This document shows positions 1-11,466 of a stretch of DNA of 64,000 nucleotides, piece by piece. Origin of the DNA: Paenibacillus sp. UNC499MF (GTDB taxonomy: Bacteria; Bacillota; Bacilli; Paenibacillales; NBRC-103111); the NCBI RefSeq assembly GCF_900107975.1, contig NZ_FNVF01000004.1, forward strand, positions 1 through 64,000, written 5' to 3'. A program made the translations under genes and the position numbers. The notes under the pieces were generated by a model. The model was given only the letters and a program-made list of their open reading frames with translations, ran no database searches and was not told the DNA's origin. Each line of letters starts with the position of its first letter. Positions within the stretch are counted from its first letter, which is position 1.

Positions 1-30
1 TCAGCCTTGTCGTTGTCCGCTTCGTTCTAG

Positions 31-110
31 CGGCGACTTAATTAATATACCACATTCACCTAGTTGATTGCAAGCTTTTTTTTCGATGAATTTTTTCAGG
101 CTTTTTAACT
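31..110 (-). promoter_or_regulatory. rRNA-operon-type promoter reading off the left edge
   Basis: On the minus strand a -35 TTGCAA (68-73) and a -10 TATATT (44-49) are separated by 18 bp. The -10 is followed by AATTAAGTCGCCG, and A-tracts like an UP element lie upstream of the -35 (75-110). This arrangement is typical of Paenibacillus rrn promoters, and an rRNA operon commonly follows gyrA in this group. The rRNA genes themselves are outside the window, so the target is inferred. Confidence 0.6.
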
Positions 111-164
111 TGTCGCTTCTTTCGGAAGGCGGAATACAAATATACCATCGCCACACCGCCATGT

Positions 165-200
165 CAACAAAAAAGTATCTTCCCTTGGGAAGATACTTTT
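165..200 (-). terminator. Rho-independent terminator of the HD-GYP gene
   Basis: A perfect 14-bp inverted repeat (171-184 with 187-200, arm AAAAGTATCTTCCC, 2-nt loop) is followed on the minus strand by a run of T. It sits 20 nt after the stop codon of the HD-GYP gene. Confidence 0.9.
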
Positions 201-219
201 CAGCGAACCTATTCTGTTC

Positions 220-1293
220 TTAACGTGCATCAATGACCTCTTGAATGTACAGATTTCTTTCCAAGGTAAGGTTAATGATTGTTCCGTTAATGTTGACCCA
301 GGGACGTGTCGGATACGAACGATCCGAGAAAACAATTTCACCTACACGGTTATCGTTCAACCTGACAATCGTTCCGGTATGAAACGAGGTTACTTTGTTA
401 ATGAACGTATTGACGATAGCCGGATCGACTTTGCCGAAAGCATCTTTGCTCAACTGCTCCAGAACCAGATACGGGGACGTTGCCTCCTGATGATAACGCA
501 CGCTCGTCATGGCATGAAAGATATCGGCTACTGCAACCACCTTGGAATAGATGTGAATCTGATCGCTTTTGAGACCAAGCGGATATCCGGAAGCGTCCTC
601 CCGCTCATGATGCTGCAGAGAACAAAGCTTAACTCCCTCGTTAAGGGCTGCTATCGGTTTTAGCACATTATAGCCGTACAGGGTATGCTTGCGCATTTCC
701 TCAAGTTCTACAGATGTTAACTTCGTCGGTTTAACGAGAAGAGCCTGATCTATTTTGGCATTGCCGATATCGTGCAGGAGTCCGGCCAAGGCTATCTGTA
801 TCCAATCCTTTTGAGGGAGTCCGTGCCATTTAGCCAAAAGATAAGCCGTCAGGGAAACCATAATGCTGTTGTGATAAACAAAATCCTGCAGTTGAAACTG
901 CCGCGGTGTAAACGTAAGGACCTGGTATCCTTCAATATGCTCAATGAGCTTGTGAAGCTCATTACGCATCTCCAGCACCGGCAGGGCAGAGTTACCCAGC
1001 ACAAGACCGAACGCTTTCTTAAGAAGCTGCAGCATATGGTCATAAGAAAGATCAAAGGATGAGATTTGCTTCGTATCTATATCCGCTGTAGCAACCGCAA
1101 CGGCCGATTCCTGGCCAGGATTGCTCGTCCTGTTATCAATGGTTACGGTCGAGATCAAGAAAGCCTTCAGGATCTCCGTATCTCTCTCTGTCAGGATTCT
1201 GCCCTTATAAAATAATGCATTGCCGAAACGGCTGTTTACAGCCTCCAGCAGCTTGTCGCCGGCTTTAATTTGTGAGACAGAGACTGTCCGCAA
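220..1293 (-). CDS. HD-GYP domain cyclic-di-GMP phosphodiesterase
   Basis: Soluble protein of about 357 aa with a C-terminal-half HD-GYP domain, predicted to hydrolyse cyclic di-GMP. Visible motifs in order are LLHDIGNAKI (the HD metal site), KHTLYGYNVL, LQHHEREDASGYP (the HHE and GYP part; the usual DGSGYP reads DASGYP here) and VVAVADIFHAMTS. No transmembrane segment or receiver domain is seen. The TTG at 1293 is chosen as start because GGAGGG (1301-1306) lies 7 nt upstream; an in-frame ATG at 1326 has no convincing ribosome site. It is a single gene with its own terminator, lying downstream of gyrA and its terminator. The family call is secure; enzymatic activity is inferred. Confidence 0.88.
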   Translation of the reverse strand: MRTVSVSQIKAGDKLLEAVNSRFGNALFYKGRILTERDTEILKAFLISTVTIDNRTSNPGQESAVAVATADIDTKQISSFDLSYDHMLQLLKKAFGLVLGNSALPVLEMRNELHKLIEHIEGYQVLTFTPRQFQLQDFVYHNSIMVSLTAYLLAKWHGLPQKDWIQIALAGLLHDIGNAKIDQALLVKPTKLTSVELEEMRKHTLYGYNVLKPIAALNEGVKLCSLQHHEREDASGYPLGLKSDQIHIYSKVVAVADIFHAMTSVRYHQEATSPYLVLEQLSKDAFGKVDPAIVNTFINKVTSFHTGTIVRLNDNRVGEIVFSDRSYPTRPWVNINGTIINLTLERNLYIQEVIDAR

Positions 1294-1340
1294 GGTATTT
1301 CCCTCCGCTTTACCTAAGTTTGTCAATTTTATTGTAAAAC

Positions 1341-1368
1341 AAAAAAGATGGGGATGTAAGTCCCCACC
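1341..1368 (-). terminator. gyrA terminator
   Basis: TGGGG (1349-1353) pairs with CCCCA (1362-1366), and a T-rich run follows on the minus strand. It lies 16 nt after the gyrA stop. Confidence 0.75.
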
Positions 1369-1383
1369 TCCGAATTCTAATTA

Positions 1384-3915
1384 TTAAATTTCGGTATCCT
1401 CATCAGGATTTTCTGCTTGTGCATCGGTTTCATCCGGCGCGGCTGCTACTTGTTCCTGATCTTCTTCGTTAAACTCATCATCCTGGCTTTCCTCGCTCTT
1501 GGCCACATGAGTCACAGTCGCCACCTCATCATCCTCACGGATGTTGATTAGACGAACCCCTTGCGTATTACGTCCCATTTCGGAGATGCCCGAGATGCTT
1601 GTACGGATAAGAGTCCCGCTCGCGGTTATGATCATCAGGTCTTCGTCGTTATTCACGACTTTAAGACCGACAACCGCACCGTTCTTGGTGGTAACATTGA
1701 GCGTCTTAATGCCCTTACCGCCACGTGATTGAACACGGTATTCCGCAATTGGCGTCCGTTTACCGAAACCTTTGGAGGTCACAATCAGGACGCTTGCGTC
1801 TTCATCCACCACGTCCATATCGATAACGGTATCTTCCGAACCGATTTGAATGCCTTTGACACCCGTGGCCGATCGGCCCATGGATCTGACATCGTCTTCC
1901 GGGAAACGAATGGACATGCCGTCGCGTGTCCCCATAATGATATGGCGTTTGCCATCCGTCAGTTTAACCCCGACAAGCGAGTCATCGTCACGGAGGTTGA
2001 TTGCGATCAAACCGCCTTTGCGGATATTGATGTAATCATCCAGCGGAGTTTTTTTCACTATCCCCTGCTTTGTGGCAAAGAATAAGTAATTGTCCGCACT
2101 GAATTCCTGAACCGGGATAACGGCACTGACGGTTTCGCCCTGTTCAATCTGAATCAGATTGATAATCGGGGTTCCGCGCGCAGTCCGGCTAAGGTCCGGA
2201 ATCTCATAGGCCTTAAGTTTGTACACTTTACCCCTGTCCGTAAAGAAGAGAAGGTAGTGGTGCGTGTTGGTTACGAAAAGATGGTTTACAAAGTCATCCG
2301 TCTTCGTATCCATACCTACGATTCCGCGGCCTCCGCGTTTCTGGCTGCGGTACGTGTTTACCGGAAGGCGTTTAATATAGCCCGTGTGGGTAATAGTAAT
2401 GACAACATCTTCTTGAGGAATCAAATCTTCGTCTTCGATGCTGTCTTCGCCTTTGGTAATTTCACTCCGTCTTTCATCACCAAAGTTTTCTTTAATCTCA
2501 TTGAGTTCGTCACTGATGATGGCAAGAATAAGCTGCTCGTCAGCAAGAATAGCTTTTAATTCCGCAATCTTCTGAAGAAGTTCCGCGTATTCCTGCTCAA
2601 TCTTCTCACGCTCCAAGCCTGTAAGACGCTGCAGACGCATATCCAAAATGGCTTGCGCCTGATCGTGAGAAAGGCTGAAGGTAGTCATCAAGCCTTCACG
2701 CGCGGCATCGGTTGTACGCGAAGAACGGATCAGAGCAATAACTTCATCCAGATTGTCGAGCGCGATACGCAGGCCTTCGAGAATATGAGCACGGGCTTCG
2801 GCTTTGCGCAAGTCATATTCCGTACGTCTGCGGATGATGACTTTCTGGTGCTCCAGGTAGTAATAAATCATTTCTCTCAGGTTCAATACCCGGGGTTCAC
2901 CATTTACGAGAGCCAGCATGATAATACCGAAATTAGACTGCAAAGCCGTATGCTTGTACAAGTTATTGAGAACTACGTTAGGATTTACATCGCGACGCAG
3001 CTCCATAACGATGCGCATACCGTTACGGTCCGATTCATCACGCAAGTCTGTAATGCCGTCGATTTTTTTGTCGCGTACGAGTTCGGCGATTTTCTCAATG
3101 AGACGGGCTTTGTTTACTTGATAAGGAATTTCATGCACGATAATCCGTGCTTTATTGTTTACTTCTTCAATATCGGCTTTCGCTCTCATGGTAACGGAGC
3201 CTCTGCCTGTAGCATAAGCCTGCCGGATTCCTTCGCGACCGAGTATATACGCACCCGTCGGGAAGTCCGGTCCCTTGATCGACTGCATCAATTCCAACGG
3301 AGTGACATCCGGGTTCTCGATCATTTGCTGTATTCCGTCGATAACCTCTCCAAGGTTATGAGGCGGAATATTGGTGGCCATACCTACGGCAATCCCGGAA
3401 GATCCGTTTACAAGAAGGTTAGGGAACCGTGCCGGCAGTACGACCGGTTCCTGTTCCTCTCCGTCATAGTTCGGGATGTAATCGATGGTCTCTTTGTTGA
3501 TATCGCGGAGCATCTCCATAGCGATCTTAGAAAGGCGTGCCTCCGTGTAACGCATAGCTGCGGCCATGTCGCCATCTACGGAACCGAAGTTGCCATGCCC
3601 GTCAATAAGCATGTAACGCAGCGAGAAATCCTGCGCCATCCGGACCATCGTTTCATACACGGGAGAATCCCCGTGAGGGTGGTACTTGCCGATTACTTCG
3701 CCGACGATTCTGGCTGACTTTTTGTGCGGTTTATCTGAATACATGCCCAGCTCGGACATCGCGTACAAAATACGCCGGTGAACCGGTTTGAGGCCGTCCC
3801 GGACATCGGGAAGCGCACGGCTGACGATAATACTCATGGCGTAATCTAAAAATGAGGTGCGCATTTCCGAACTAATATCAACCTCAACGACTTGCGAACG
3901 CATTTCTTCGGTCAT
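1384..3915 (-). CDS. gyrA: DNA gyrase subunit A
   Basis: Breakage-reunion subunit of DNA gyrase (with GyrB), which introduces negative supercoils. 843 aa. The catalytic tyrosine is Tyr123 in [10 protein letters not shown]. The quinolone-resistance region reads HGDSPVYE with Ser84 and Glu88, the usual susceptible residues. A GyrA-box, QKRGGRG, begins the C-terminal beta-pinwheel domain (about residue 525 on), followed by repeated blades. The tail from about 800 is very acidic (Glu/Asp/Gln-rich), as in other Firmicutes. The ATG at 3915 is preceded by AGGAGGATAAATC. It follows gyrB after 65 nt and is probably co-transcribed. Confidence 0.98.
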   Translation of the reverse strand: MTEEMRSQVVEVDISSEMRTSFLDYAMSIIVSRALPDVRDGLKPVHRRILYAMSELGMYSDKPHKKSARIVGEVIGKYHPHGDSPVYETMVRMAQDFSLRYMLIDGHGNFGSVDGDMAAAMRYTEARLSKIAMEMLRDINKETIDYIPNYDGEEQEPVVLPARFPNLLVNGSSGIAVGMATNIPPHNLGEVIDGIQQMIENPDVTPLELMQSIKGPDFPTGAYILGREGIRQAYATGRGSVTMRAKADIEEVNNKARIIVHEIPYQVNKARLIEKIAELVRDKKIDGITDLRDESDRNGMRIVMELRRDVNPNVVLNNLYKHTALQSNFGIIMLALVNGEPRVLNLREMIYYYLEHQKVIIRRRTEYDLRKAEARAHILEGLRIALDNLDEVIALIRSSRTTDAAREGLMTTFSLSHDQAQAILDMRLQRLTGLEREKIEQEYAELLQKIAELKAILADEQLILAIISDELNEIKENFGDERRSEITKGEDSIEDEDLIPQEDVVITITHTGYIKRLPVNTYRSQKRGGRGIVGMDTKTDDFVNHLFVTNTHHYLLFFTDRGKVYKLKAYEIPDLSRTARGTPIINLIQIEQGETVSAVIPVQEFSADNYLFFATKQGIVKKTPLDDYINIRKGGLIAINLRDDDSLVGVKLTDGKRHIIMGTRDGMSIRFPEDDVRSMGRSATGVKGIQIGSEDTVIDMDVVDEDASVLIVTSKGFGKRTPIAEYRVQSRGGKGIKTLNVTTKNGAVVGLKVVNNDEDLMIITASGTLIRTSISGISEMGRNTQGVRLINIREDDEVATVTHVAKSEESQDDEFNEEDQEQVAAAPDETDAQAENPDEDTEI

Positions 3916-3980
3916 GATTTATCCTCCTGAAACGTGCATCCTAGACTGGAAAAAAACCAGCCCTCTATCTCTTGAAGCCT

Positions 3981-6180
<2,200 letters not shown>

Positions 6181-6186
6181 AATCTC

Positions 6187-7305
6187 TCAACTCCTGTCGA
6201 TGACGCTGCCGCTCGAAACATGAAAAACGGCCGCATGGTCTAACTGGTCCAAATGAACGCTTTCGAGTCCGGTCGTTGTGATAAATGTTTGTACTTTCTT
6301 CTGGAACGTCTGGATGAGTTGGGTCTGTCTATATTCGTCAAGTTCGGAAAGAACGTCGTCGAGGAGTAAAACAGGGTACTCGCCGACCTCCTCCCGGATC
6401 AGTTCGATTTCGGCCAACTTTAAAGAAAGAGCAGTCGTCCTCTGCTGCCCTTGGGATCCGTACGTCTGTACGTCTTTGTCGTTAATGCAGAAAAGAAGGT
6501 CGTCCCGGTGCGGACCGATCAATGAGACGCCTCTTCGCATTTCCTGTTCTTTTATCTGTGATAACTTTATCATAAATCGGTCCAATAAAACAGATTCATC
6601 TTCAAAGTGCCCGTCCGCAAAGGAAGGAGCATACTCCACCCGGAGCGTTTCCTTGCCGTCGGTAATTCCCTGATGGATCTGTTCCGCCCAGCTTTGGAGT
6701 TTCTTTATAAAGCTTTGACGCTTTTTCATAATTTTAACACCGAAGGCCGCAAGCTGTTCATTCCACACATCAAGCATGGAGCTGTTGGCCGCGGAGGGAG
6801 GGTAAGACTGCTTCAGCAAATTGTTGCGCTGCACAAGCACCTTCTGGTATTGAGTGAGGTCGTAGAGATAGCTGGGGTAAACCTGCCCGATCTCCATATC
6901 GAGAAACCTCCGGCGGATGCCGGGGCTTCCCTTGACGATCTCCAAGTCTTCGGGAGCGAACATCACAACGTTGAGCGCCCCGACGTACTGGCTCAGCTTT
7001 TTTTGCTCAAGCCCGTTTACTTTCGCTTTCTTGCCTTTGCCCGTTATCGAAAGCTCGAGCGTACTCATTCCGTATTTCCGTTCCACCTCGCCGAAAAGTC
7101 TGGCATGGTCCTCCTGCCATTGAATCAATTCTTTATCCTGATGGGTACGGTGGGACTTGGTCAATGCAAGCACATAAATGGATTCCAGCAAGTTGGTCTT
7201 CCCCTGCGCATTGGGACCTACAAAGATGTTAACATTCCGATCCGTCGAGATTTCCACATGTGGATAATTTCGATAATGATCCAACAACAGCCGTTTGACA
7301 AACAA
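6187..7305 (-). CDS. recF: DNA replication and repair protein RecF
   Basis: SMC-like ATPase of 372 aa that helps load RecA at single-strand gaps in the RecFOR pathway. The Walker A is GPNAQGKTNLLE near residue 32. The ABC-type signature lies in YGSQGQQRTTALSLKLAE and Walker B in PVLLLDDVLSELD. The start is TTG at 7305 behind GGAGGAACGCCA. It is the third gene downstream of dnaN in the conserved origin cluster, 27 nt after yaaA. Confidence 0.96.
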   Translation of the reverse strand: MFVKRLLLDHYRNYPHVEISTDRNVNIFVGPNAQGKTNLLESIYVLALTKSHRTHQDKELIQWQEDHARLFGEVERKYGMSTLELSITGKGKKAKVNGLEQKKLSQYVGALNVVMFAPEDLEIVKGSPGIRRRFLDMEIGQVYPSYLYDLTQYQKVLVQRNNLLKQSYPPSAANSSMLDVWNEQLAAFGVKIMKKRQSFIKKLQSWAEQIHQGITDGKETLRVEYAPSFADGHFEDESVLLDRFMIKLSQIKEQEMRRGVSLIGPHRDDLLFCINDKDVQTYGSQGQQRTTALSLKLAEIELIREEVGEYPVLLLDDVLSELDEYRQTQLIQTFQKKVQTFITTTGLESVHLDQLDHAAVFHVSSGSVIDRS

Positions 7306-7332
7306 TGGCGTTCCTCCTGTGCTTCCTCGGGC

Positions 7333-7548
7333 CTACTCCCGGGAAACGACGAATTCCCCGCAGCCTTCTACGGCGACTTTGTCTCCGGAGTACAGCTTCC
7401 GCCCGCGGCGGTTTTCAACTTCTCCGTTTACTTCGATATGGGCTTCCTGAAGAAAGGATTTGGCCTGTCCCCCGGTTTGGATGCAGTCCGCAAGTTTTAA
7501 AAATTGACCCAAGGTTATATATTCCGTACGAATGGTGACCTCTTTCAT
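7333..7548 (-). CDS. yaaA: S4-domain RNA-binding protein YaaA
   Basis: 71 aa, almost wholly one S4 RNA-binding domain (LGQFLKLADCIQTGGQAKSF, then VNGEVENRRGRKLYSGDKV). In B. subtilis the homologue YaaA (RlbA) is linked to large ribosomal subunit assembly and lies between dnaN and recF, as here. ATG at 7548 follows GGAGGAGACTCG. Confidence 0.9.
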   Translation of the reverse strand: MKEVTIRTEYITLGQFLKLADCIQTGGQAKSFLQEAHIEVNGEVENRRGRKLYSGDKVAVEGCGEFVVSRE

Positions 7549-7588
7549 CGAGTCTCCTCCGTTTGTTTGATGTAATTGCCGGCTGGCT

Positions 7589-8731
7589 TTAGTTCGTAGT
7601 GCGGTACGGGAGAATAAGCTGCAAAATATTTTGCTGCTCCTCCGGACGTATAATGATCGGCTGCATGGCGCCGGTAAAACCGATGTGAATGTTGTCGCTA
7701 TCCATGACTTTAAGCGCGTCGAGCATATATTTGGAGTTAAAAGAGATCCGCAGTAGCTCGCCGTTGATCTTCTGAAGCTGCAGCTGCTCCGTTACTTTGC
7801 CCAATTCGGACGAACTTGAAGAAACCTCGATGGTTTCATCTTCTTTCATCACGAGTTTAACGATATTGGTCTTATCTTCTCTGGAAAGAAGGTAAGCACG
7901 GTCGATCGCATCGGCCAGTTCTTTGGTGCCGACAACGAGTTCTGTCTGGAACGATTGCGGAATAAGCTTGGAAGTATCCGGATAAGTTCCGTCCAGAATA
8001 CGCGTATAGAACAAGATCGAGTTCATTTTGAACAGAACCTGGCTGTCCGCGATAACGATGTCGATCAAGGAATTCTGATCGGGCAAAATTTTGCTGAGCT
8101 CGTTAAGCGTACGTCCGGAAATAACGATCGGGTGGAACTTCTGTCCCGCTTCCAGATCGAGGTTAATCTCGCGGGAAGCCAGTCTGTGGCGGTCGCATGC
8201 GATAAATTTAAGCTTGTTGTCCGTAATCTGCCAGAGGACACCGGTCAGAATAGGCGTAGTTTCGTTCGTCGAAACGGAAAAAGAAGTCTGCTTGATCATC
8301 GTTTTGAGCAGATCGCTTGGAATCCGGATCGTGCGGCTTTCTTCGATTTGTGGCAGAAGCGGATATTCTTCAGGGTCGAGACCCATAATTTGCACTTCGG
8401 AAGATCCCGAACGAATCGTGGTTTGAAAATGGTCCTTAACTTCGATCTCGATCGTTTGGGAAGGGAGCTTGCGGATCATTTCCATGAAAAATTTAGCGGG
8501 GAGCACGACGCTTCCCGGTTGAAAGAGCTCAATTACTTTCAGCTCAGCAGTTTCGGTCGGCATAAAGCTTTGGATGGAAATGTCGGTATCACTGGCAGTC
8601 AGTGTTACACCCTCTGAAGTGGCGTCTATTTTGATTCCGGTCAAAATCGGAATAGTCGTTTTACTGGAGATTGCCTTGGAGACGTGCTGAATGGATTCAT
8701 TAAGATAATCTTTCAATATCGTTAATTTCAT
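7589..8731 (-). CDS. dnaN: DNA polymerase III beta subunit (sliding clamp)
   Basis: 380-aa clamp that rings DNA and tethers the polymerase, also the docking platform for other replication and repair proteins. The N-terminal pattern MKLTILKDYLNESIQHVSKAI and the C-terminal IIIRPEEQQNILQLILPYRT are typical, and length fits the three-domain fold. ATG at 8731 has AGGAG 9 nt upstream. It is transcribed away from dnaA in the same direction, separated by the 168-nt region that holds the unwinding element and a dnaA terminator, so it may have its own promoter. Confidence 0.98.
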   Translation of the reverse strand: MKLTILKDYLNESIQHVSKAISSKTTIPILTGIKIDATSEGVTLTASDTDISIQSFMPTETAELKVIELFQPGSVVLPAKFFMEMIRKLPSQTIEIEVKDHFQTTIRSGSSEVQIMGLDPEEYPLLPQIEESRTIRIPSDLLKTMIKQTSFSVSTNETTPILTGVLWQITDNKLKFIACDRHRLASREINLDLEAGQKFHPIVISGRTLNELSKILPDQNSLIDIVIADSQVLFKMNSILFYTRILDGTYPDTSKLIPQSFQTELVVGTKELADAIDRAYLLSREDKTNIVKLVMKEDETIEVSSSSSELGKVTEQLQLQKINGELLRISFNSKYMLDALKVMDSDNIHIGFTGAMQPIIIRPEEQQNILQLILPYRTTN

Positions 8732-8774
8732 GTTTTCACTCCTGTGGTTCTAAATTCTAGCCGGACTGCATACC

Positions 8775-8842
8775 CTTATATAATACCTTTTTTTTATTAG
8801 TAATAGTAGTAGAGGCACTGGATATGTGGATATGTGGACGAA
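8775..8842 (-). promoter_or_regulatory. oriC: Origin unwinding element with DnaA-trios (oriC, dnaA-dnaN side)
   Basis: Read on the minus strand, two weak DnaA boxes in tandem (8825-8833 with one mismatch to TTATCCACA, 8833-8841 with two) are followed by a short GC-richer stretch. After that comes CTACTACTATTACTAAT (8796-8812), then an AT-rich tract. The complementary strand reads 3'-GAT-GAT-GAT-AAT-GAT-5', the repeated DnaA-trio described for B. subtilis, where DnaA assembles on one strand to open the duplex. The order box, GC spacer, trios, AT-rich tract is the published basal unwinding layout. Confidence 0.8.
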
Positions 8843-8847
8843 AGTCA

Positions 8848-8894
8848 CAAAAAACAAGCCTATCCACATGTGCATAGTTTGTGCATAGGCTTGT
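8848..8894 (-). terminator. dnaA terminator carrying a DnaA box
   Basis: ACAAGCCTAT (8854-8863) pairs perfectly with ATAGGCTTGT (8885-8894), and six T follow on the minus strand. The hairpin begins 5 nt after the dnaA stop codon. A one-mismatch DnaA box CTATCCACA (8860-8868) overlaps the stem and loop. Confidence 0.8.
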
Positions 8895-8899
8895 AGTTA

Positions 8900-10264
8900 T
8901 TAAGAGGACGGATTCTTGATTTTTTCCGTCAGGCTATGAATGATTTTGAAAAGTTCCTGATCTGTCTTCAGGGCCTCGCTAATTTTTTCGTGCGCATGGA
9001 TGACTGTCGTGTGGTCACGCCCGCCGAACGCTTCGCCAATCTTGGGAAGTGAGAAATCGGTCATTTCCCGCGATAAGTACATGGCAACCTGCCTCGGAAA
9101 AGCAACGGCTTTGGTCCGTTTCCTCGCTTTGAAGTCCTCCATTTTCAACCCGTAGAACTCTCCGACTTTCTGTTGTATATCCTGCATCGTAATAACACGC
9201 GGCCGGCTTGAAGGGATAATATCTTTCAACGCTTCCGCGGCCAAATGAGTCGTAATATCCTGGTTGCTCAAGGATGAATAGGCGACAACCCTTATCAGCG
9301 CCCCCTCAAGTTCCCGGATGTTTGTATCGATCTGATTGGCGATATACACCATCGCTTCATTCGGGATTTCCAGATTCTCGGCCTTGGCTTTCTTACGGAG
9401 AATCGCAATACGCGTCTCCAGGTCGGGAGGCTGGATATCCGTAATAAGTCCCCATTCAAAGCGTGAGCGCAGACGGTCTTCGAGCGTCGGAATCTCTTTG
9501 GGAGGCCGGTCGCTGGAAATGATAATCTGCTTTCCTTCTTCGTGAAGGGCGTTGAATGTGTGGAAAAATTCTTCCTGCGTCTGTTCTTTTCCCGCAAGAA
9601 ATTGAATATCGTCAATAAGAAGCACGTCGATGCTTCTGTATTTGTTGCGGAATCCTTCGCCGCGGTTGTCCCGGATCGCATTGATGAATTCGTTCGTGAA
9701 TTTCTCGGACGAGATGTAAAGAACGCGTGCCCGCGGGTTATGCTCAAGCACATAATGCCCGATGGCATGCATCAAGTGGGTTTTACCCAGTCCCACGCCT
9801 CCGTACAGAAAAAGCGGATTGTACGCTTTGGCTGGTGCTTCCGCAACGGCTAGTGAGGCTGCATGGGCGAACCGGTTGCCGGCGCCGATAACGAACGTAT
9901 CGAACGTATACCGCGAGTTCATCATATGATGAAAAGTTTCTTCTTGAACGGGAGCAGCAGGCTCCTTCGGAATTTCCGGGGGCGGGGTTTGTACCGCAAC
10001 GGGTGATTTCTCGTCGGACTCGTTAATGAATTTAACCTCGACTTGCTTGCCGAGAAATTCATAGATCGTGGTTCCGATCATTTTCGCGTAGCGGCTTTCC
10101 AGCCATTCTTTCGCAAAATTGTTCGGTGCGCTGATGACGACAGTCGTATCCGTAAAGACGGTAGCTCTTGTGGATTTAAGCCAAGTATCGAAACTCGGCT
10201 TGCTTAATTTTTTTTGTATGATAGACAGGACTTGCTGCCATGAGTCGGTCGTATGGCTATCCAC
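8900..10264 (-). CDS. dnaA: Chromosomal replication initiator DnaA
   Basis: 454-aa AAA+ initiator that binds DnaA boxes and opens oriC. The N-terminal domain is followed by a linker rich in Pro/Glu/Gln (about 85-110). The AAA+ domain has Walker [11 protein letters not shown], Walker [14 protein letters not shown] and sensor regions. The DNA-binding domain IV signature is [20 protein letters not shown] near the C terminus. The start is GTG at 10264 with AAAGGAGTGAACTGTT upstream. Flanking DnaA boxes suggest the usual autoregulation. Confidence 0.98.
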   Translation of the reverse strand: MDSHTTDSWQQVLSIIQKKLSKPSFDTWLKSTRATVFTDTTVVISAPNNFAKEWLESRYAKMIGTTIYEFLGKQVEVKFINESDEKSPVAVQTPPPEIPKEPAAPVQEETFHHMMNSRYTFDTFVIGAGNRFAHAASLAVAEAPAKAYNPLFLYGGVGLGKTHLMHAIGHYVLEHNPRARVLYISSEKFTNEFINAIRDNRGEGFRNKYRSIDVLLIDDIQFLAGKEQTQEEFFHTFNALHEEGKQIIISSDRPPKEIPTLEDRLRSRFEWGLITDIQPPDLETRIAILRKKAKAENLEIPNEAMVYIANQIDTNIRELEGALIRVVAYSSLSNQDITTHLAAEALKDIIPSSRPRVITMQDIQQKVGEFYGLKMEDFKARKRTKAVAFPRQVAMYLSREMTDFSLPKIGEAFGGRDHTTVIHAHEKISEALKTDQELFKIIHSLTEKIKNPSS

Positions 10265-10330
10265 AACAGTTCACTCCTTTAAACATAAAAAAGACTTGCG
10301 GAAAACGCCATGTCGCCTTGCTTCATGTCA

Positions 10331-10640
10331 ATTACCACAAAATCTTGTCGATTCTTATCCACACGAGTCAGGTTATGCAGAAGAGACTTGCTCGAATAGA
10401 GGGAAAATTGTTCACAATGTTATCCACAGGCTGTTGATAAACGAAGGGAGTCAGGAGAATATCCACAACAGAAACAATACTATATTAGCAAATGAGAGAG
10501 GGATTATCAACGCAATGTTTTTATTTATCCACATATTCAACCCCTTGTGTAAAGTTAATATTAACACCACTAGATATTGTTGATAATTTGTTTGCTTTCG
10601 ACAAGTTCTGCACAAGGGGCCGAAAAGTTTGTACACAGGT
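10331..10640. promoter_or_regulatory. oriC: oriC DnaA-box cluster upstream of dnaA
   Basis: Three perfect plus-strand TTATCCACA boxes lie at 10355-10363, 10420-10428 and 10525-10533. One-mismatch boxes lie at 10459-10467 (ATATCCACA, plus), 10432-10440 and 10578-10586 (TGTTGATAA, minus). The 477-nt interval between divergent dnaA and rpmH is AT-rich and holds no gene. Together with the dnaA-dnaN interval it makes the bipartite origin known from B. subtilis. Confidence 0.92.
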
Positions 10641-10661
10641 TGTTCCGGCGCAGCTTCCACC

Positions 10662-10691
10662 TTGACTTATAGTCTCTCTTTGTGCTTTAAT
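10662..10691 (+). promoter_or_regulatory. Probable rpmH promoter
   Basis: TTGACT (10662-10667) and TTTAAT (10686-10691) are separated by 18 bp, about 50 nt before rpmH. Confidence 0.5.
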
Positions 10692-10741
10692 TGAAAAAGA
10701 CATTTTTGGGATTAGATAGATCCTCAGGGAGGTGCAAATAG

Positions 10742-10876
10742 ATGCGTCCTACGTTTAACCCGAACACAAGAACACGGAAGAAGAACCATGGTTTCCGTAA
10801 AAGAATGAGCACGAAAAACGGCCGTAAAGTGCTGCAAGCACGCCGTCAAAAAGGTAGAAAAGTACTGAGTGCTTAA
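10742..10876 (+). CDS. rpmH: 50S ribosomal protein L34
   Basis: 44-aa, very basic protein of the large ribosomal subunit. It begins [20 protein letters not shown] and ends [11 protein letters not shown], the standard L34 sequence and length. ATG at 10742 has GGGAGG 8 nt upstream. It heads the right-arm cluster rpmH-rnpA-yidC-jag; a hairpin with T-tract lies right behind it. Confidence 0.98.
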   Translation: MRPTFNPNTRTRKKNHGFRKRMSTKNGRKVLQARRQKGRKVLSA

Positions 10877-10881
10877 TTGCC

Positions 10882-10907
10882 AGGCCACTTGATGTGGTCT
10901 TTTTTTC
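10882..10907 (+). terminator. Terminator or attenuator after rpmH
   Basis: GGCCAC (10883-10888) pairs with GTGGTC (10894-10899, one G-U) and eight T follow. It may trim rpmH transcripts so that rnpA is made at a lower level. Confidence 0.75.
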
Positions 10908-11014
10908 TGGATTTTTATAGGGTTGTGAGGGTTTCGACCGATTAAACCGCCCGTCACCGGTGAAAACTAAGGAATGGGCGGTCAAAGAAGCGGTTTTGTT
11001 TGGAGTGCTTGCTT

Positions 11015-11362
11015 GTGGAAAAAAAGCTTAGGCTTGCAAAAAGAGAAGATTTTCAAAAGGTGTACCGCTACGGAAAGTCGGCAGCGAACCACCAGTTTGT
11101 TCTATATTATATGCCCCGCCGTGAGAACGAACATTTCCGGCTCGGGATTTCGGCCAGCAAAAAGATTGGAAACGCCGTCATCCGCAACAGGCTGCGCCGC
11201 GTTCTTAAGGAAATTATCCGGCTGAACGAGGAGCGGTTTCCCGGCGGCTACGATTATATCGTGATCGTGAGAAAGCCGGCCGTCGAAATGGATTTCCACG
11301 AGATGGAGAAGAGCATCTACCATGTTTTCAAACGGGCGGGGCTGCTGCGAAAAAACAGCTGA
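11015..11362 (+). CDS. rnpA: Ribonuclease P protein component
   Basis: 115-aa basic cofactor of the RNase P ribozyme, which matures the 5' ends of tRNAs. Family signature KIGNAVIRNRLRRVLKEI (residues about 48-66) is complete, with the aromatic-rich N-terminal substrate groove (REDFQKVYRYGKS). I chose GTG at 11015, giving the usual VEKKLRLAKREDF start, with GGAG at 11002-11005; an in-frame TTG at 11000 has no upstream SD. Confidence 0.95.
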   Translation: MEKKLRLAKREDFQKVYRYGKSAANHQFVLYYMPRRENEHFRLGISASKKIGNAVIRNRLRRVLKEIIRLNEERFPGGYDYIVIVRKPAVEMDFHEMEKSIYHVFKRAGLLRKNS

Positions 11363-11466
11363 TTCCGGCCCGGTTTAAACATGCTTTAATTTCCAAGCAA
11401 TTATTTCCTTGCCGGATTAAACTATGGTATAGTTTATGGTGGAATAGAAAACTGGGAGGACCTCAA

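Noticed and set aside
3916-3980. Hairpin CTGG-T7-CCAG between gyrB and gyrA as terminator
   Set aside because: The T-run is in the loop, not after the stem, so it should not terminate.
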